Of a stretch of DNA of 6,058 nt, positions 4,270 to 6,058 are shown piece by piece. The stretch is from Anaerolineae bacterium (GTDB taxonomy: Bacteria > Chloroflexota > Anaerolineae > CG2-30-64-16), in NCBI GenBank assembly GCA_025454565.1, contig JALOOE010000164.1, forward strand, positions 1 through 6,058, in the 5' to 3' direction. A model generated the notes under the pieces. It searched no databases, was not told the origin of the DNA, and saw only the letters and a program-made list of their open reading frames with translations. Made by a program: the position numbers and the translations under genes. Each line of letters begins with the position of its first letter. Within the stretch, counting starts at the first letter, position 1.

Positions 4270-6058
4270 ACGGCAGACCGATGACGAAGGACGAAGGACG
4301 AAGGACGAAGGACAAGCGTCCTCTTTCGTCTTTGGTCTTTCGTCCGTCGTCGTTGTTGTCGCGATGCTCCTCTTCGCCGTCTGGTTCTCGATATACAGCA
4401 TCCGGCTGCACGAGGCTCACCGCACCCACAAGGCTGATCTCGGACAGATCGACCTCGCGATCTGGAACACTGCGCACGGCCGCTTCGTGCAGGAGATCAA
4501 AGACGACCAGGTGAGCACGCGGCTCACCGATCACGTGGAGCCGATCTTCCTGCTCGTCGCGCCTGTTTTCTGGCTGTGGGACGACGTGCGGGCGCTCCTC
4601 ATCCTCCAGGCGGTGGCGTTGGCGCTCGGCGCGTGGCCGATCTACCTGCTGGCGCGGCGACGTATTGCGTGTTGCGTATTGCGTACTGTAGCCCCCGGAG
4701 CACAGCGGAGCGGGATTAGCGATTCACCCATCGGTCACTCGTCACTCGTCACTCGTCAATCGTCACTCATTTCCTGGGGCGCGGTCATCTTCGCCCTCGC
4801 CTACCTCCTCACGCCGGCGCTGCAAGCCGCCGCCGTCGCTGAATTTCACGCGCTGGCGCTGGCGCCGGTCTTCATCGCGTGGGCGCTGTGGGCGGTCGAG
4901 AGCCGCCGCTGGGGCCAGTTCGCAGTCGCGGCTATCCTGCTGATGGGCGTGCAGGAGGGGATGGCGCTCCTGGCCGCCGTGCTCGGCGTGTACGCGCTGA
5001 TCATGGCGCGGCGCGGATCGGCGACGCCATCAACGCGGTCGCAGCGCGGCGAAATTGCGGGAGCAGCGATCACGTTGATGGGGCTGGCGTGGTTCTACGT
5101 CACGACCTTCGTCATCATCCCGCACTACGCGGCGCAGGTCTACGGCGTGGCGCAGACGCCGTACGCCGCGCGCTACGGCGCACTGGGCGATAGCTTCGCC
5201 GATGTGCTCAAGTCATTCGTCACGCGACCGCTGGTCGCGTTGAGCATCGCAATTGAGCCGGCCCGCGTGCGCTATCTGATCGGCTTGCTCATGCCGACCG
5301 CGTTTCTGGCGTTGCTCGGTCCCGAGATCCTGCTGCTGAGCCTGCCGCTGCTGCTGGCGAACCTGTTCAGCTCGTTCCCCATGCAGTACGCCGGCGAGCT
5401 GCATTATTCAGCGCCATTGGTACCTTACTTCACCCTCGCTGCGATGATCGGGTTGCAGCGGTTCGAAACGCAGGCACGGCCGGTGGGCGGCCCGCGCGCC
5501 TCGCTGGCGTTGAGTCTCACTCTGGTCGCTGCGGGCGCGCTCGCTGCCCAAGTCCTCGCCGGCCACACGGTCGTCGGCCGAGAGTTCCGCGGCTGGCCGC
5601 AGGTGACGGCCCATGAGCGGCTGCTCGATCGCTTCGCGGCGCAGATACCGCGCGGCGCCGCGTTGAGCGCGACGACCGACCTCTATCCGCACCTCAGCCA
5701 TCGGCCGCTGATCTACCAATTCCCGTGGCTGGGCCAGGCCGAATGGGCGCTCGTGGACGTCTCCGGCACGACCGACCGCCACCCGGCCGACATCCGCCGG
5801 GAGATCGGGCGGCTGCTGGAAGCGGGCTGGGGCGTCGTCGACGCTGCGGACGGCTACATCTTGCTCGGTAAAGGCCGCGGCGTGGCTGCCGTGCCCAACG
5901 CGTTCTATGATTTTGCGCGCGCGCCGGCGGTTCAGCCCGAATTCCCGCTCGACATCACCTTCGGCGACCGGCTCAAACTGGTCGGCTACGACTTGTTGGA
6001 CGACGCGAAGTGGCGGCGCACCGCCTTGCGTTTCTACTGGCAGGCATTGTCGCCGTTG
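4256..6058 (+). CDS. DUF2079-type polytopic membrane protein, 3' end beyond the window
   Basis: The frame is open for 601 codons to the last base of the window, so the C-terminus is missing. Family-like features are: DLGQIDLAIWNTAHGRF (61-77); LTDHVEPIFLLVAPVF (90-105), with Asp92-His93; EFHALALAPVF (196-206); and VQEG (232-235). Hydrophobic segments recur from about 29-48, 96-107, 112-132, 173-187, 201-213, 222-250 and 268-290 onward. DUF2079 proteins are predicted multispanning proteins resembling GT-C (ArnT/PMT-like) glycosyltransferases; early acidic residues such as Asp61 or Asp66 would be candidates for catalysis. From about residue 480 a soluble region follows, ending in FGDRLKLVGYDLL and FYWQALSPL, a module I recall from large Chloroflexota membrane proteins. 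Two heptamer repeat elements are translated here, at residues 5-34 and 136-171. Codon use is otherwise like the neighbouring genes. Role in surface glycan assembly is inferred from family and context. Confidence 0.82.
   Translation, partial: MMENRRQTDDEGRRTKDEGQASSFVFGLSSVVVVVAMLLFAVWFSIYSIRLHEAHRTHKADLGQIDLAIWNTAHGRFVQEIKDDQVSTRLTDHVEPIFLLVAPVFWLWDDVRALLILQAVALALGAWPIYLLARRRIACCVLRTVAPGAQRSGISDSPIGHSSLVTRQSSLISWGAVIFALAYLLTPALQAAAVAEFHALALAPVFIAWALWAVESRRWGQFAVAAILLMGVQEGMALLAAVLGVYALIMARRGSATPSTRSQRGEIAGAAITLMGLAWFYVTTFVIIPHYAAQVYGVAQTPYAARYGALGDSFADVLKSFVTRPLVALSIAIEPARVRYLIGLLMPTAFLALLGPEILLLSLPLLLANLFSSFPMQYAGELHYSAPLVPYFTLAAMIGLQRFETQARPVGGPRASLALSLTLVAAGALAAQVLAGHTVVGREFRGWPQVTAHERLLDRFAAQIPRGAALSATTDLYPHLSHRPLIYQFPWLGQAEWALVDVSGTTDRHPADIRREIGRLLEAGWGVVDAADGYILLGKGRGVAAVPNAFYDFARAPAVQPEFPLDITFGDRLKLVGYDLLDDAKWRRTALRFYWQALSPL
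4269..4355 (+). repeat. Foldback heptamer element at the DUF2079 gene start
   Basis: Seven consecutive 7-mers run from 4269: GACGGCA, GACCGAT, four perfect GACGAAG (4283-4310), and GACAAGC. After a GTC spacer come CTCTTTC, GTCTTTG, GTCTTTC, GTCCGTC, GTCGTTG (4321-4355). The purine-rich left arm and pyrimidine-rich right arm are imperfect inverted copies, so the RNA could fold using G-U pairs. The element begins at the last base of the UPF0104 stop codon. It encodes residues 5-34 of the DUF2079 protein: the left arm gives a charged DEGRRTK cycle, the right arm gives SFVFGLSSVVVV, which runs into the first membrane helix. It shares its layout, length (87 bp) and ending (CCGTCGTCG) with the element in the aminotransferase gene. 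Confidence 0.85.
4661..4768 (+). repeat. CGTATTG/GTCACTC heptamer element inside the DUF2079 gene
   Basis: Four CGTATTG-type units (CGTATTG, CGTGTTG, CGTATTG, CGTACTG; 4661-4688) are followed by a 45-bp unique centre containing CGGAGCACAGCGGAGCGGG. Five GTCACTC-type units (4734-4768, the fourth is GTCAATC) complete it. The whole is translated in frame as residues 136-171, a Cys/Ser/Arg-rich stretch. It sits in the loop between hydrophobic segments ending at about 132 and starting at about 173. The two unit types are not complementary to each other, unlike the foldback element 300 bp upstream. Confidence 0.8.

Noticed and set aside
4318..4355. Intrinsic terminator after the UPF0104 gene formed by the foldback element
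   Set aside because: The element lies within the next open frame, whose GGAGG and start codon precede it, and no T-run follows the right arm.
3355..4401. A 348-codon open frame on the - strand
   Set aside because: Its protein is a His/Arg/Gln/Pro-rich low-complexity mirror of the UPF0104 gene and the heptamer element; it has no family features.
4734..4768. Possible CRISPR-like array of GTCACTC units
   Set aside because: The units are 7 bp, contiguous and without spacers, and they are translated within a gene.

Overview
The window looks like a GC-rich bacterial chromosome segment, most plausibly from an uncultured member of the Chloroflexota. That placement is inferred from the general style: heptanucleotide repeat clusters inside genes, a DUF2079-type multispanning protein with a GDRLKLVGYDLL-like C-terminal module, and apparently leaderless genes. 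No marker gene is present to prove it. No tRNA, rRNA, CRISPR array or transposase was seen.

Layout. Positions 1-141 hold a fragment of a UvrD/Rep-type helicase on the + strand, cut off on both sides. It abuts, and overlaps in antisense, the 3' end of a CPBP-family membrane protease gene on the - strand (44-844), whose last 18 or so codons are borrowed from the reverse complement of the helicase fragment. This left block is visibly AT-richer than the rest. Next come two - strand genes in a probable operon: an extended-SDR sugar nucleotide epimerase/dehydratase (2195-3196), then a DegT/DnrJ/EryC1/StrS sugar aminotransferase (944-2137). A 152-bp divergent intergenic region (3197-3348) carries two back-to-back promoters, each with its -10 box only 6-7 nt from an ATG. 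On the + strand follow a UPF0104/LPG-synthase-type membrane protein (3349-4269) and, overlapping it by 14 nt, a DUF2079-type large membrane protein (4256 to beyond the window end).

The four right-hand genes fit one theme, cell-surface glycan production. The SDR and aminotransferase would make a nucleotide-linked (amino)sugar in the cytoplasm. The two polytopic proteins resemble families associated with lipid-linked sugar transfer or membrane lipid modification. No substrate can be named from the sequence.

The most unusual signal is a set of three repeat elements built of 7-bp units (GACNNNN arrays followed by GTCNNNN arrays, and CGTATTG/GTCACTC arrays). They lie inside two of the genes and are translated in frame: 1661-1747 in the aminotransferase, 4269-4355 at the N-terminus of the DUF2079 protein, and 4661-4768 in a loop of the same protein. 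Because 7 is not a multiple of 3, each array reads as the same seven-residue peptide cycle in any frame. The arrays lie in orientations without stop codons. They behave like protein-coding repeat elements, comparable in concept to the Rickettsia palindromic elements.
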